From positions 1 to 64,000 of the forward strand of contig VXWP01000059.1 in NCBI GenBank assembly GCA_009835325.1: a stretch of 64,000 bases of DNA, given 5' to 3'. Shown one piece after another: positions 31,900-40,709 of this stretch (position 1 is the stretch's first letter; every line of letters begins with the position of its first letter). The stretch comes from Gemmatimonadota bacterium. GTDB taxonomy: Bacteria > JAAXHH01. The position numbers were made by a program, and so were the translations under genes. The notes under the pieces were generated by a model. It was not told where the DNA came from. It was given only the letters and a program-made list of their open reading frames with translations, and did not search any database.

Positions 31900-31934
31900 A
31901 TAAAAAGCCGCCTGACTACGTCGTCAGACGGCTT
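31900..31934 (-). terminator. intrinsic terminator of the DUF4398-like lipoprotein gene
   Basis: Minus-strand stem AAGCCGTCTGAC (31923-31934) pairs with GTCAGGCGGCTT (31905-31916) with one G-T type pair, a 6-base loop, then TTTTTATT. It ends about 35 bases past the lipoprotein stop. Confidence 0.9.
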
Positions 31935-31968
31935 CTTGTTCCCTGGCATTCTTCGGCAGTGCGCCGGT

Positions 31969-32511
31969 TCAGCCGCCGGCCCGTTCCGCGAAACTGTCGG
32001 CCGTCATGTTGGCTGACTCGAGAAGCGTTTTGAGATCGTGCCATTTCTCAGCCGCATTCAGTTCATTCAATTGCACCGTCAGCGAGTCGGCGAATGCCGA
32101 GGCTTCCTGGGCGAGCGCACGGGCGGCCTGGCCGCGTCCCCGCTCGATGCTGCCCGAAATCTCTCCCCAGCGTTCCAGGAATGCCGGCAGGGCTTCATCG
32201 ACCTCGCGTTTGGTCAACTCCTTCTGCACCACGGATTCCTGGCTGGCCGATTCGAAGAGCGACATGGCGTTTTCGGCGGCGGTCTTCGCGTCGCCGTATT
32301 CCTCCGCGTCCATGTGCGTCCTGGCCATCTCGAGTTCGGCGGCCGCCGCTTCGTATTCAGCCGGTGCGTACTTGTCGACCTCGGCTTCCATGGCGGCGGC
32401 CATGGCATCCTCGGCCCCGTTCATGGCCTCGGTGGGCGGTCCCGCGCATGCAGCGGCCACGAAGAGGCATGCGACGACGCTCATCGCGGTCAGATAGGCC
32501 TGCTTGGACAT
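31969..32511 (-). CDS. Ala/Glu-rich helical lipoprotein (DUF4398-like)
   Basis: 180 residues from the ATG at 32511, with AGGAGG 7 bases upstream. The signal MSKQAYLTAMSVVACLFVAA ends at a lipobox (AAAC). The mature part is almost entirely helical and contains KYAPAEYEAAAAELEMARTH, MDAEEYGDAKTAAENAMSLF, which is the pattern of DUF4398 helical hairpins (APxEYxxAxxxLxxA). Such lipoproteins are thought to act in the periplasm or at the outer membrane, but no mechanism is established. It is a single gene with its own promoter (32613-32640) and terminator. Confidence 0.75.
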   Translation of the reverse strand: MSKQAYLTAMSVVACLFVAAACAGPPTEAMNGAEDAMAAAMEAEVDKYAPAEYEAAAAELEMARTHMDAEEYGDAKTAAENAMSLFESASQESVVQKELTKREVDEALPAFLERWGEISGSIERGRGQAARALAQEASAFADSLTVQLNELNAAEKWHDLKTLLESANMTADSFAERAGG

Positions 32512-32612
32512 GATAGAACCTCCTGTTCGAACCGGTAAATGAAGTATGTCGGATCGCTTGAATCGGAATCGAATGACCGGGTAAGGCAATACTTCAGCAG
32601 TATAACTCAAAT

Positions 32613-32640
32613 ATAATAGAACGGTTCGAAAAGGTGTCCA
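32613..32640 (-). promoter_or_regulatory. promoter of the lipoprotein gene
   Basis: Minus-strand TGGACA (32635-32640), 16 bases, TATTAT (32613-32618), with a TTTTTT run just upstream of the -35 that may be an UP-like element. Confidence 0.6.
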
Positions 32641-32751
32641 GCAAAAAAGGCGTCAGGCACAAAAAACATGGCCTGCCGGGGGGATGAATCCGGTGGGCTG
32701 GGTCCGTGGTTGCCAGGCGCGCCGAAGGGGTGAACGGGGCCGTGATTACCC

Positions 32752-32780
32752 TTGACTTTCCGGCCTGCCGACCTTAGTGT
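32752..32780 (+). promoter_or_regulatory. promoter of purC
   Basis: TTGACT (32752-32757), 17 bases, TAGTGT (32775-32780). The start of transcription would be near 32787, leaving about 80 bases of leader before purC. Confidence 0.75.
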
Positions 32781-32865
32781 GAAGGGTTCGATTCGGAAGC
32801 GGTCTCGTCTCGATGGACGAACCGTTGCGAGAGCCGTCCATACGCCGAAAGGACCAACGCGAATC

Positions 32866-33825
32866 ATGGTGTCTGAAGACCTCCTCAGGAAGCAGTTGGA
32901 TTTCGTGCTGCAGGATACCAGCTTCGACCTGGGTGAGAAATTCGAAGGCAAGGTCAGGGACAACTACCGGCTCAACGGGAAACGGATCATCGTGACCACC
33001 GATCGGATTTCCGCCTTCGACCGGGTGCTGTGCGCCCTTCCCTTCAAGGGCCAGGTCATCAACCAGACCGCGGTCTACTGGTTCGAACGGACCCGGCATA
33101 TCATTGAGAACCACCTGATCGACGTGCCCGATCCGAACCTGCTCGTAGCCAGGGAATGTCAGCTGATTCCGGTCGAGATGGTCGTCCGGGGGTATCTGAC
33201 CGGCGTCACCACGACGTCGGCCTGGTACCACTATTCCCGGGGGAGCCGCGACTTCTGCGGCAACGCGCTGCCGGACGGCATGAAAAAGAACCAGGCCTTC
33301 GACCGGCCCATCATTACCCCTTCGACGAAGCCGGAGAAAGGTGCGCACGACGAGTCCATCTCGGCGGAAGAGGTGCTTCGCAGGGGCCTCGTGGACGAAG
33401 GCGCGTACCGCGAGATGGAAAGGGCGGCCCTGGCGCTTTTCGCCTTCGGGACCGAACGGGCGGCCGCCAACAACCTGATCCTGGTGGACACCAAGTACGA
33501 ATTCGGCCTCTTCGAGGACCGGGTCGTGTTGATCGACGAGATTCACACCCCCGACTCTTCCAGGTTCTGGATCAAGGATACCTATGAAGATCGATTCCGC
33601 CGCGGCGAGGAACCGGAGAAGATGGACAAGGAATACGTCCGCGGATGGCTCGCCGACCGCGGTTTTCGCGGCGACGGTCCCATACCGCATATACCGGACG
33701 AGATCAGGATCGAAGCCGCCCGCCGTTACATTACAGCCTACGAGATGATCACCGCCAGGGCTTTCGAAGCCCGGAACGAGGATGTGTTGCAGCGGATCAC
33801 CCACCGGCTGCGGAACCCCATGTAG
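32866..33825 (+). CDS. purC: SAICAR synthase PurC
   Basis: 319 residues from the ATG at 32866; an earlier in-frame codon lies inside the promoter. Visible blocks are FEGKVRDNYRLNGKRIIVTT, DRISAFDRVLCALPFKGQVI, VVRGYLTGVTTTSAWYHYSR, FDRPIITPSTKPEKGAHDES, DTKYEFGL and LIDEIHTPDSSRFW. It ligates CAIR and aspartate in purine synthesis. The length, near 320, is that of the eukaryote-like/long bacterial PurC group and exceeds the 240-residue E. coli enzyme. No other purine genes are near. Confidence 0.96.
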   Translation: MVSEDLLRKQLDFVLQDTSFDLGEKFEGKVRDNYRLNGKRIIVTTDRISAFDRVLCALPFKGQVINQTAVYWFERTRHIIENHLIDVPDPNLLVARECQLIPVEMVVRGYLTGVTTTSAWYHYSRGSRDFCGNALPDGMKKNQAFDRPIITPSTKPEKGAHDESISAEEVLRRGLVDEGAYREMERAALALFAFGTERAAANNLILVDTKYEFGLFEDRVVLIDEIHTPDSSRFWIKDTYEDRFRRGEEPEKMDKEYVRGWLADRGFRGDGPIPHIPDEIRIEAARRYITAYEMITARAFEARNEDVLQRITHRLRNPM

Positions 33826-33840
33826 CCGAACCGCTCTCGT

Positions 33841-36800
33841 ATGCGCCTGCCAACCCTCCTGGACATCACGGAAGCATCCCCCGTCGTACAGCGGTATCTC
33901 ACGCTGGCCGCCGATGACGCCCGCACCGCGCGGGTGTCGGGGCTCGCCGGCTCTTCGCGGTCTCTGCTGCTCGCCCACGCGCACCGGAAACGGGGCGGCG
34001 CGACGCTAGTCATCGTGGAGGACACGGACGCCGCCGAGGAGATGTACGAGGATGTCTCCAGCCTGCTGGACCCCGATGACGTGGCGTTGTTTCCTCCCTG
34101 GGAGGTGTTGCCCTACGACCAGGTATCGCCGCCGGGGGACCTGTCGGGAAGGCGCCTGGGCGCGCTGCACGCCCTGATGAACAACCGGCCGCTGTTCGTC
34201 GTCGCGACGGTCCGGGCCGTCATGCAGCGCACCATGCCGCCGTCCGTGCTCGCCGGCGCCGTCCTCCAGGTCGTAGCGGGCGCCACCATCCCCTTGTACG
34301 AACTTACGGCGCGGTGCAACCGGCTCGGTTACGAACGGACGGACATGGTGCAGGCGCCGGGCCACTTCAGCGTGCGGGGAGGTATCGTCGACGTCTATCC
34401 CCACGGGATGGAACAGCCGTGCAGAATCGAGTTCTTCGGCGACGAGGTGGAATCGATTCGCCTGTTCGATATATACACCCAGCGGTCGTCGCGGAACATC
34501 GGCGAGATGACGGTGCTTCCTAACCGGGAAATGATCGACGACCCGGAAACGCGCGACGACGTGATACAAAGGGTAAAGTTGGCCGGAGCATCGCATTCGA
34601 TCGACGCGTCCGAACTGGTGTCCCATATCGAGGACGGCGGCCTGTTCGAAGGCAGCGAACGCTACCTGCCCTACTTCCATCCCTCCGCCGCCACCATCAT
34701 GAACTACCTCCCGGACCGTACGTTGATCGTCCGCTGCGAACCCGATGAGCTGGCGCGCGAAGCCGAGTCGTTCGAGGCGGAATACGAAGAAACCCACCAG
34801 CGAAGAACCGAGGCGGACGACCTGGTCCCCGGGCCGGAACATGCGATCCTGCACTGGCCCGGTATAATGGAGGAATCGGCCTACTACGGGACGATGGACA
34901 TGGTGCGCGGCACGCGGGCGGCCGATGGGTGGCTCGCGGTCGGCGCCGAGGCCTCCGGCGTGTACCAGGGAGCGATGGACGTACTGAAGTCCCGGCTTAA
35001 GGAATGGAAGGCGGCTGGCGCCCGGGTCGTGGTGGTCTGCGACAACGAAGGACAGGCGGAGAGGCTGCGCGAGATCCTGGGCCCGGACGCCCCCGATATC
35101 GACATGCCGGTCGGGCCGATGCACGCCGGGTTCATTCTGCCGGACCTGCCGCTGGTCGTGCTGACCGACGCGGAGATCTTCAACCGGTACCGGAGACGCC
35201 GCCGCAAGGTCTTCAAGGAAGGCGTGGTGATCGAGGATTTCACCAGCCTCAGAGAGGGAGACTTCGTCGTCCATATCGACCACGGTATCGGCCGGTACGT
35301 CGGGCTGAAGCGCATTAACGTGGATGAACGGGAAAGGGACTGCCTGACCCTGATCTACGCCGGGGACGACCGGGTCTTCATCCCCATCGAGCAGTTGCAC
35401 CGGGTCCAGAAGTACGTCGGATCCGACGGCGAGGCGCCCTCGCTGTCGAAACTGGGCGGGAGAGCCTGGGAACAGGCCAAGAAGCGTACGCGCAAGGCGG
35501 TCCGGGTGATCGCCGAAGACCTGGTCAAGCTCTATGCAGCCCGGCAGGCCAGTCCCGGGTTCGCCTTCTCGGCCGACACCCCCTGGCAGCGGGAAATGGA
35601 AGACTCCTTCATCTACGTGGATACGCCGGACCAGGAGCAGGCCTCCACGGACGTGAAGTCGGACATGGAGCAGGCGGTGCCCATGGACCGGCTGATCTGC
35701 GGCGACGTGGGCTACGGGAAGACCGAAGTGGCGATCCGCGCCGCGTTCAAGGCGGTGCAGGACGGGAAACAGGTCGCGGTGCTGGCGCCGACCACCATCC
35801 TGGCGCAACAGCACCTGACCACCTTCACCGAACGGCTCGCGGACTACCCGGTGAACATCCGCATGCTGAGCCGGTTCGTCCCGCCGAATGAGCAGAAAGC
35901 CGTTGTCGCGGGGCTCAGGAAGGGCGATGTGGATATCGTCATCGGCACCCATCGGCTCATTTCCGGCGACATCGACTTCAGCGACATGGGCCTGCTCGTG
36001 GTCGACGAGGAACAGCGATTCGGCGTGGTCCACAAGGAACGGCTCAAGCAGCTGAAGACCTCCGTGGACGTCATGACCATGACCGCTACGCCCATCCCGC
36101 GGACGCTCCACATGTCGCTGGTCTCCGCCCGCGACATGTCCCTCATCACCACCCCGCCCAGGGACCGGCTGCCGGTACACACCGAGGTGGTGCGTTTCAA
36201 CGAGGAGGTGATCTGCGAGGCGATCATGCGGGAGGTGGACCGCGGCGGACAGGTCTTCTTCGTCCACAACCGGGTCCAGTCCATCGAGGCGGTCGCCGAG
36301 TTTCTCCGGCGCCTTCTGCCCCAGGTGTCTTTCGTCGTGGGCCACGGACAGATGCAGGAAAGGGAACTGGAACAGGTCATGATCGATTTCCTGGACCGCA
36401 AGTACGACTGCCTCGTGTCCACCATGATCATCGAATCCGGACTGGACATCCCCAGCGTGAATACCATCCTGGTAAACCGCGCGGACCGGTTCGGACTGGC
36501 CCAGCTGTACCAGCTCCGGGGACGCGTAGGGCGGTCCAATCACCGGGCCTACGCCTACCTGATGATACCCGCCGCCGGCACGGTGACCCCCGACGCCCGC
36601 AAGCGGCTGGCCGTGATCGCCGAGTATACCGCGCTCGGATCGGGGTTCCACATCGCCATGCGGGACCTGGAGATCCGGGGCGCCGGCAACCTGCTGGGCA
36701 CGGAGCAGCACGGGTTCATCTCCTCCATCGGTTTCGATCTGTACTGCCGTCTGTTGAAAGAGGCGATGCAGGACCTAAAGGGCGAGACGCGGGAAGAAGC

Positions 36801-37242
36801 GCCGGAAGCCGAAGTCGAACTGCAGGTAGGTGCTTTCATCCCCGATGACTATATCGCGGACCGGAAGCTCAAGGTTGGCTTCTACCAGCGGCTTTCCCGG
36901 GTGGAAGACGAGCAGGAGGTCGCCTCGCTGCGTGAAGAGATGCAGGACCGGTTCGGCCGGTTGCCCGATCCGGTGCGCGTCCTCTTCGACCTGGTTTCCA
37001 TTCGGCAGATCGCGGCGAGGATCGGATTGCAGCAGCTCAGGGTGCGCGGGAGCGAGATGACCGTGGCCTACCGGGACGGTCTCTATCCATCGCGCGACCG
37101 TATCGCCCGGGTGACGGACGATCCCGCGCTGGACATCGAATTCCCCCATGGAGACGGTTTCCGGATCAGGGCCGGACTGACCGGCGAAACGGAAGCCGAA
37201 CGGGTCGATCTGGCCAAAAACCTGTTGCTCAAACTCCTGTAA
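33841..37242 (+). CDS. mfd: transcription-repair coupling factor Mfd
   Basis: 1133 residues. The UvrB-like N-terminal domains include LFPPWEVLPYDQVSPPGDLS and APGHFSVRGGIVDVYPHGME. The RNA-polymerase-interacting region is seen near residue 475 (LREGDFVVHIDHGIGRYVGL). The translocase has Walker A GDVGYGKTEVAIRAAF near 620 and DEEQRFGV near 721, with ATPIPRTLHM, FVHNRVQSIEAV and ESGLDIPSVNTILVNRADRF. The TRCF C-terminal domain follows. Mfd removes stalled RNA polymerase at lesions and recruits UvrA. It begins 15 bases after purC. Confidence 0.98.
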   Translation: MRLPTLLDITEASPVVQRYLTLAADDARTARVSGLAGSSRSLLLAHAHRKRGGATLVIVEDTDAAEEMYEDVSSLLDPDDVALFPPWEVLPYDQVSPPGDLSGRRLGALHALMNNRPLFVVATVRAVMQRTMPPSVLAGAVLQVVAGATIPLYELTARCNRLGYERTDMVQAPGHFSVRGGIVDVYPHGMEQPCRIEFFGDEVESIRLFDIYTQRSSRNIGEMTVLPNREMIDDPETRDDVIQRVKLAGASHSIDASELVSHIEDGGLFEGSERYLPYFHPSAATIMNYLPDRTLIVRCEPDELAREAESFEAEYEETHQRRTEADDLVPGPEHAILHWPGIMEESAYYGTMDMVRGTRAADGWLAVGAEASGVYQGAMDVLKSRLKEWKAAGARVVVVCDNEGQAERLREILGPDAPDIDMPVGPMHAGFILPDLPLVVLTDAEIFNRYRRRRRKVFKEGVVIEDFTSLREGDFVVHIDHGIGRYVGLKRINVDERERDCLTLIYAGDDRVFIPIEQLHRVQKYVGSDGEAPSLSKLGGRAWEQAKKRTRKAVRVIAEDLVKLYAARQASPGFAFSADTPWQREMEDSFIYVDTPDQEQASTDVKSDMEQAVPMDRLICGDVGYGKTEVAIRAAFKAVQDGKQVAVLAPTTILAQQHLTTFTERLADYPVNIRMLSRFVPPNEQKAVVAGLRKGDVDIVIGTHRLISGDIDFSDMGLLVVDEEQRFGVVHKERLKQLKTSVDVMTMTATPIPRTLHMSLVSARDMSLITTPPRDRLPVHTEVVRFNEEVICEAIMREVDRGGQVFFVHNRVQSIEAVAEFLRRLLPQVSFVVGHGQMQERELEQVMIDFLDRKYDCLVSTMIIESGLDIPSVNTILVNRADRFGLAQLYQLRGRVGRSNHRAYAYLMIPAAGTVTPDARKRLAVIAEYTALGSGFHIAMRDLEIRGAGNLLGTEQHGFISSIGFDLYCRLLKEAMQDLKGETREEAPEAEVELQVGAFIPDDYIADRKLKVGFYQRLSRVEDEQEVASLREEMQDRFGRLPDPVRVLFDLVSIRQIAARIGLQQLRVRGSEMTVAYRDGLYPSRDRIARVTDDPALDIEFPHGDGFRIRAGLTGETEAERVDLAKNLLLKLL

Positions 37243-37305
37243 TTGGTTAATGATACATGCCCGATTGCCGAAGTTTGACCTGCCCGTTGGAGTAAGAATA
37301 TCAGC

Positions 37306-38172
37306 ATGAAATCCGCGGTCTGTTGTACCGTTATGCTGAACGTGGCGCTTGTCTTGACACAGTGCCAGTGCAGCTCGATTCCGGAAGACCCCGATTCGGT
37401 TGTCGCGAGGGTGAACCAGTCCACGCTGACAGTCGATGAACTGGATGCCGAACTGGAAGCCACGGCGTTGTTCGCCGCTACGCCCCAGATGAGAAAGGAC
37501 CGGGTGTCCGACTGGATCCGGACCGAGCTGCTCTACCAGGAAGCCCTGCGGCTGAATCTGGACAGCGACGTCAAGACGGTCCGGGACCTGGACAGGATGC
37601 GCCGGGAGCACCTGGCCAACGTCATGCTGGAACACATGGCCGCCGATTCGGCGATCGTGGTGTCCGACGAAGAGGTCGAGGCCTATTTCGAGACCAATCG
37701 ACAGGAGTTCGTTTACCTCGTACCGGAACTCAGGGTCTCGGTGATCGTTCTACCGGACGAGACCACGGCCCGGCAGGTCCGTAACCAGTTGTCGCGCCGG
37801 AGCGCTACCTTCGAGGAACTGGCGCGGACGCGGTCCATTCACGCGTCTTCGGTCGATGGCGGGGACCTGGGTTTCCTGAAAAGGGCGGATATCAGCGACG
37901 TTTCGGTGCAGGAAATCGTCTTTTCCCTGAGTGCCGGCCAGGTTTCGCGGCCCGTACTTTCGGAAAACGGTTCGTTTATATTCAGGGTCGCGGAGCGTCG
38001 CGAAGCCGGCACGCTGCCGCCGCTGGACGAGGTCCGCGGCGAGATCGTCAACCGGGTACTGCGGGACAAGCGCCGCGAACTGGTCAGGCGGTACGTCGAT
38101 GCGTTGCGGCAATCGGCCGACGTGGAAATCCATGACGGGAACCTGATGCGGCCGGAACCCGGCGCGCCGTAG
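37306..38172 (+). CDS. parvulin-type peptidyl-prolyl isomerase lipoprotein
   Basis: 288 residues. A signal with CQCSS near residue 20-23 suggests a lipoprotein. The SurA-N-like helical part (VVARVNQSTLTVDELDAELE, WIRTELLYQEALRLNL) is followed by a single parvulin domain (PELRVSVIVLPDETTARQVR, ATFEELARTRSIHASSVDGG, DLGFLKRADISDV, LSAGQVSRPVLSENGSFIFR). It is likely a periplasmic foldase working with the SurA-like protein encoded next. Active-site residues are only partly kept, so chaperone activity may dominate. Confidence 0.85.
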   Translation: MKSAVCCTVMLNVALVLTQCQCSSIPEDPDSVVARVNQSTLTVDELDAELEATALFAATPQMRKDRVSDWIRTELLYQEALRLNLDSDVKTVRDLDRMRREHLANVMLEHMAADSAIVVSDEEVEAYFETNRQEFVYLVPELRVSVIVLPDETTARQVRNQLSRRSATFEELARTRSIHASSVDGGDLGFLKRADISDVSVQEIVFSLSAGQVSRPVLSENGSFIFRVAERREAGTLPPLDEVRGEIVNRVLRDKRRELVRRYVDALRQSADVEIHDGNLMRPEPGAP

Positions 38173-38217
38173 AACCGGCGCCGTAGAACAAGCGCCGCAG
38201 ACCGGCACAGGAGGAGC

Positions 38218-39531
38218 ATGACCTTCCGATCGATCCCCCGGTATTTCCCGCTGCTGTTACTTGCCCTGGTTCTGGCGGGACGCCCGGCCCAGGGCCAGCA
38301 ACTGGTGGACTACGTCGTCGCCGTCGTGGACAACGAGATCATCCTCTACTCCGACGTCCTCGAAGCGGTGAAGATGTACCGCATGCAGGAGACGGAGCAG
38401 GAGCCGGAAGACCTCCCGAACCAGTTGTTAAAGGACATGATCGACACGCGCGTCGTGCTCGCGTACGCGCGCAGGGACAGCGTGAGGGTACCCGCTGAAC
38501 AGGTAAACGGCGCGGTGCGCCAGATCATCGACCAGTACACGGAACGGCTCGGTTCCGAGGACGCCCTGGAACAACTGGTGGCCAGTTCGGGCATGACCAT
38601 GCGGGACTGGAACCGGCTACTCCGGCGCCAGAAGGAGGAGGAACTGCTGCAGCGCAGGCTCGAGGAAGACCGCTTCGGCGAAGTCCGCGTTACCGGCCTG
38701 GAAGTAGCCCGGTACTATGAGACACATTATGACAGCATACCGTCGAATCCCATCCAGCTTGACCTGAGCCATATCATGATCACGTCACGCCCGGACCCGG
38801 AAGTCGTGACCGCCATGAACGCGCGGATCGAGGAGATACGGCGCCGCATAGCCGACGGCGAGGATTTCGGCGAGATGGCGCGGCGGTATTCGGAAGACCT
38901 GAACAGCGCCAGAAACGGCGGAGACCTGGGATTCTTCACCCGCGGCACGTTCATGGCCGATTTCGAAGAGGCGGCTTTCGCCCTGGAGACGGGCAGCGTC
39001 AGCCCCACGGTGCAGACGGACGTGGGCCTTCATATCATCAAGCTGGAGGATCGGAGAGACGACCAGATCCGCGTGCGGCACATACTGGTCCAGATCCCGA
39101 AGACGGATGAAGACGATCACCGGGCGCTGGAGACGATTTCCATGCTGCGGCAGCGGATTCTCGACGGCGACGAGACTTTTTCCGATGCCGCGGCGAAGTA
39201 CTCGGAAGACCTGGCCTCCGCTTCCGAAGGCGGCCACATCGGGGAGTTCATGCTCGACCAGTTGCTGCCCCAGTACCAGACCGCCCTCAACGCCGTCTCC
39301 ATCGACGAAATGACCGAACCCATCAAAGTGGTGGACCAGGGCGCCGTCTCCTATCACATCATGCGGCTGAACGACAGGACCGGGGGCGACAAGTTCACCC
39401 TGGACGACCACTTTCAGGAAATCACGAATCTGGCCAAATTCGCCAAGTGGAGCGAGGAGAGGGAACGGTGGCTCAAGGATCTTCGCCGCGAGTTGTACAT
39501 CGACGAGCGCGGCCTGGACACCCTGCCCTGA
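38218..39531 (+). CDS. surA: SurA-like periplasmic chaperone/PPIase
   Basis: 437 residues. A signal peptide (MTFRSIPRYFPLLLLALVLA, cut after QGQ) is followed by the SurA N-domain VAVVDNEIILYSDVLEAVKM. Two parvulin domains follow: LDLSHIMITSRPDPEVVTAM ... DLNSARNGGDLGFFTRGTF, and IRVRHILVQIPKTDEDDHRA ... SEDLASASEGGHIGEFML. SurA carries unfolded outer membrane proteins through the periplasm. AGGAGGAGC lies just before the ATG. With the preceding parvulin lipoprotein it forms an outer-membrane biogenesis pair. Confidence 0.93.
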   Translation: MTFRSIPRYFPLLLLALVLAGRPAQGQQLVDYVVAVVDNEIILYSDVLEAVKMYRMQETEQEPEDLPNQLLKDMIDTRVVLAYARRDSVRVPAEQVNGAVRQIIDQYTERLGSEDALEQLVASSGMTMRDWNRLLRRQKEEELLQRRLEEDRFGEVRVTGLEVARYYETHYDSIPSNPIQLDLSHIMITSRPDPEVVTAMNARIEEIRRRIADGEDFGEMARRYSEDLNSARNGGDLGFFTRGTFMADFEEAAFALETGSVSPTVQTDVGLHIIKLEDRRDDQIRVRHILVQIPKTDEDDHRALETISMLRQRILDGDETFSDAAAKYSEDLASASEGGHIGEFMLDQLLPQYQTALNAVSIDEMTEPIKVVDQGAVSYHIMRLNDRTGGDKFTLDDHFQEITNLAKFAKWSEERERWLKDLRRELYIDERGLDTLP

Positions 39532-39599
39532 ATGCCCTGCCCTGAACCGAGATCCGCAACGCGCGTCTAGCGCGTGACCAACCTGCGACATCCCGTGAG

Positions 39600-39887
39600 A
39601 TGAGAGTAGATCTCTTTCTGAAACGGTCCCGCATCATCAAACAGCGGGACGCCGCCAAGAAGGCCTGCGACCGGGGTATGGTCACCATTTCCGGAAGGTC
39701 CGCGAAACCCGGCCACCAGGTCGCGGCGAAGGACATCGTCGTCGTGGCCTGGCCCGACAGAAGGCTGGAATTCGAAGTGTTGAACGTCCCGGAAGGCAAC
39801 GTTTCGAAAGACCGGGCGCAATCCATGTATCACGTCCTCAGCGACGAACGCCTGAACGATGACGTTTCAGGCTTCGAAGCCTGTTGA
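39600..39887 (+). CDS. S4-domain RNA-binding protein (RqcP/Hsp15-like)
   Basis: 95 residues. MRVDLFLKRSRIIKQRDAAK and ACDRGMVTISGRSAKPGHQV are the S4 fold, and KDIVVVAWPDRRLEFEVLNV is the following strand pair. RqcP and Hsp15 bind the 50S subunit with a peptidyl-tRNA during ribosome rescue, and this short stand-alone S4 protein fits that group. The start ATG has no strong ribosome-binding site. It lies between surA and a methyltransferase gene. Confidence 0.85.
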   Translation: MRVDLFLKRSRIIKQRDAAKKACDRGMVTISGRSAKPGHQVAAKDIVVVAWPDRRLEFEVLNVPEGNVSKDRAQSMYHVLSDERLNDDVSGFEAC

Positions 39888-39920
39888 TGAACGCCCGCCC
39901 GGACGCGAGATCCCTTGAGC

Positions 39921-40697
39921 ATGCGCCACAGGAAAACCCACCCGGCTGATCCGGAGCTTCCCTATAACCAGTTGGCCCCGATATACGATCACGTGATGCG
40001 TCACGTGGACTACGATCGGTGGGCCGACTACATCCAGTCGATATTCGAACGGTTCGGGGCGACGCCGAAGGACATCCTTGAACTGGCCTGCGGTACCGGC
40101 GTAATGGCGTGTATCCTGGATGACCGTGGATACCGGATGACGGGCATGGACCGGTCGGAGAGCATGATCGCCGTCGCCAGGCAGAAAGCCCTGGACGGCC
40201 GCCGGTCCATCGCGTTTCAGGCCGGCGACATGGTAGACATGCCCGTTTCGGGAAGCTATGACGCGGTATTGTGCCTGTACGACAGCATCAACTATATCAT
40301 GGATGAAGCGGACATCGCCGCCATGATGAATGGTTTGCGCGGGTTGCTGAACGCCGGCGGCCTTTTCGTATTCGACGTCTGCACTGAAATCAACTCGCGC
40401 AGGTACTTCCATAACCAGGTCGACCAGGAAAGCAACGGGGATTACTCCTATGTCCGGCGCTGTGAGTATGTCCCCGAGTCGCGCGTGCAGGTCAATGAAT
40501 TCCAGTTAACCTTCCACCGCGGCGGGAAGCGGTTTTCCACCCGGGAACGCCACGAACAGCGGATCTATCCCGTGGCCCGGCTGGCGGAGATCTGCCGGCA
40601 ATCCGGCTATCACGTACTCGGCGCGTTCGACGGCTTCGGTTTCCAGGAAGCGTCGGAGCGATCCAACAGGGTCCACTACGTGGTCCGCCCCGCCTGA
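39921..40697 (+). CDS. class I SAM-dependent methyltransferase
   Basis: 258 residues from the ATG at 39921; a TTG two codons earlier is also possible. Motif I is ILELACGTGVMACILDDRGY near residue 52, then MDRSESMIAVARQKA, motif post-I; YDAVLCLYDSINYIMDEADI is motif II. The start YNQLAPIYDHVMRHVDYDRW is seen in a broad family of small-molecule or unknown-substrate methyltransferases. The substrate is not known. It ends 12 bases before holB. Confidence 0.88.
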   Translation: MRHRKTHPADPELPYNQLAPIYDHVMRHVDYDRWADYIQSIFERFGATPKDILELACGTGVMACILDDRGYRMTGMDRSESMIAVARQKALDGRRSIAFQAGDMVDMPVSGSYDAVLCLYDSINYIMDEADIAAMMNGLRGLLNAGGLFVFDVCTEINSRRYFHNQVDQESNGDYSYVRRCEYVPESRVQVNEFQLTFHRGGKRFSTRERHEQRIYPVARLAEICRQSGYHVLGAFDGFGFQEASERSNRVHYVVRPA

Positions 40698-40709
40698 CGG
40701 ACCGTCACT

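Larger units (their letters stand above)
32512..32865. other. divergent intergenic region of about 350 bases
   Basis: It holds a minus-strand promoter for the lipoprotein (32613-32640), a T-run and weak stem-loop beside that promoter (about 32643-32675), and a plus-strand promoter for purC (32752-32780). No gene is evident. Confidence 0.6.

Noticed and set aside
32615-32632. tRNA-like GGTTCGAA string
   Set aside because: No acceptor, D or anticodon arms can be formed around it. The same string at 3222 belongs to the TPP aptamer. No tRNA gene was found in the window.
34006-36711. Very long open frame antisense to mfd
   Set aside because: It is rich in His, Asp and Val in the way typical of reverse frames of GC-rich genes; mfd itself is unambiguous.
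37270-37305. Promoter TTGACC before the parvulin lipoprotein gene
   Set aside because: The -10 at the right distance (ATATCA) is poor, so I did not call it.
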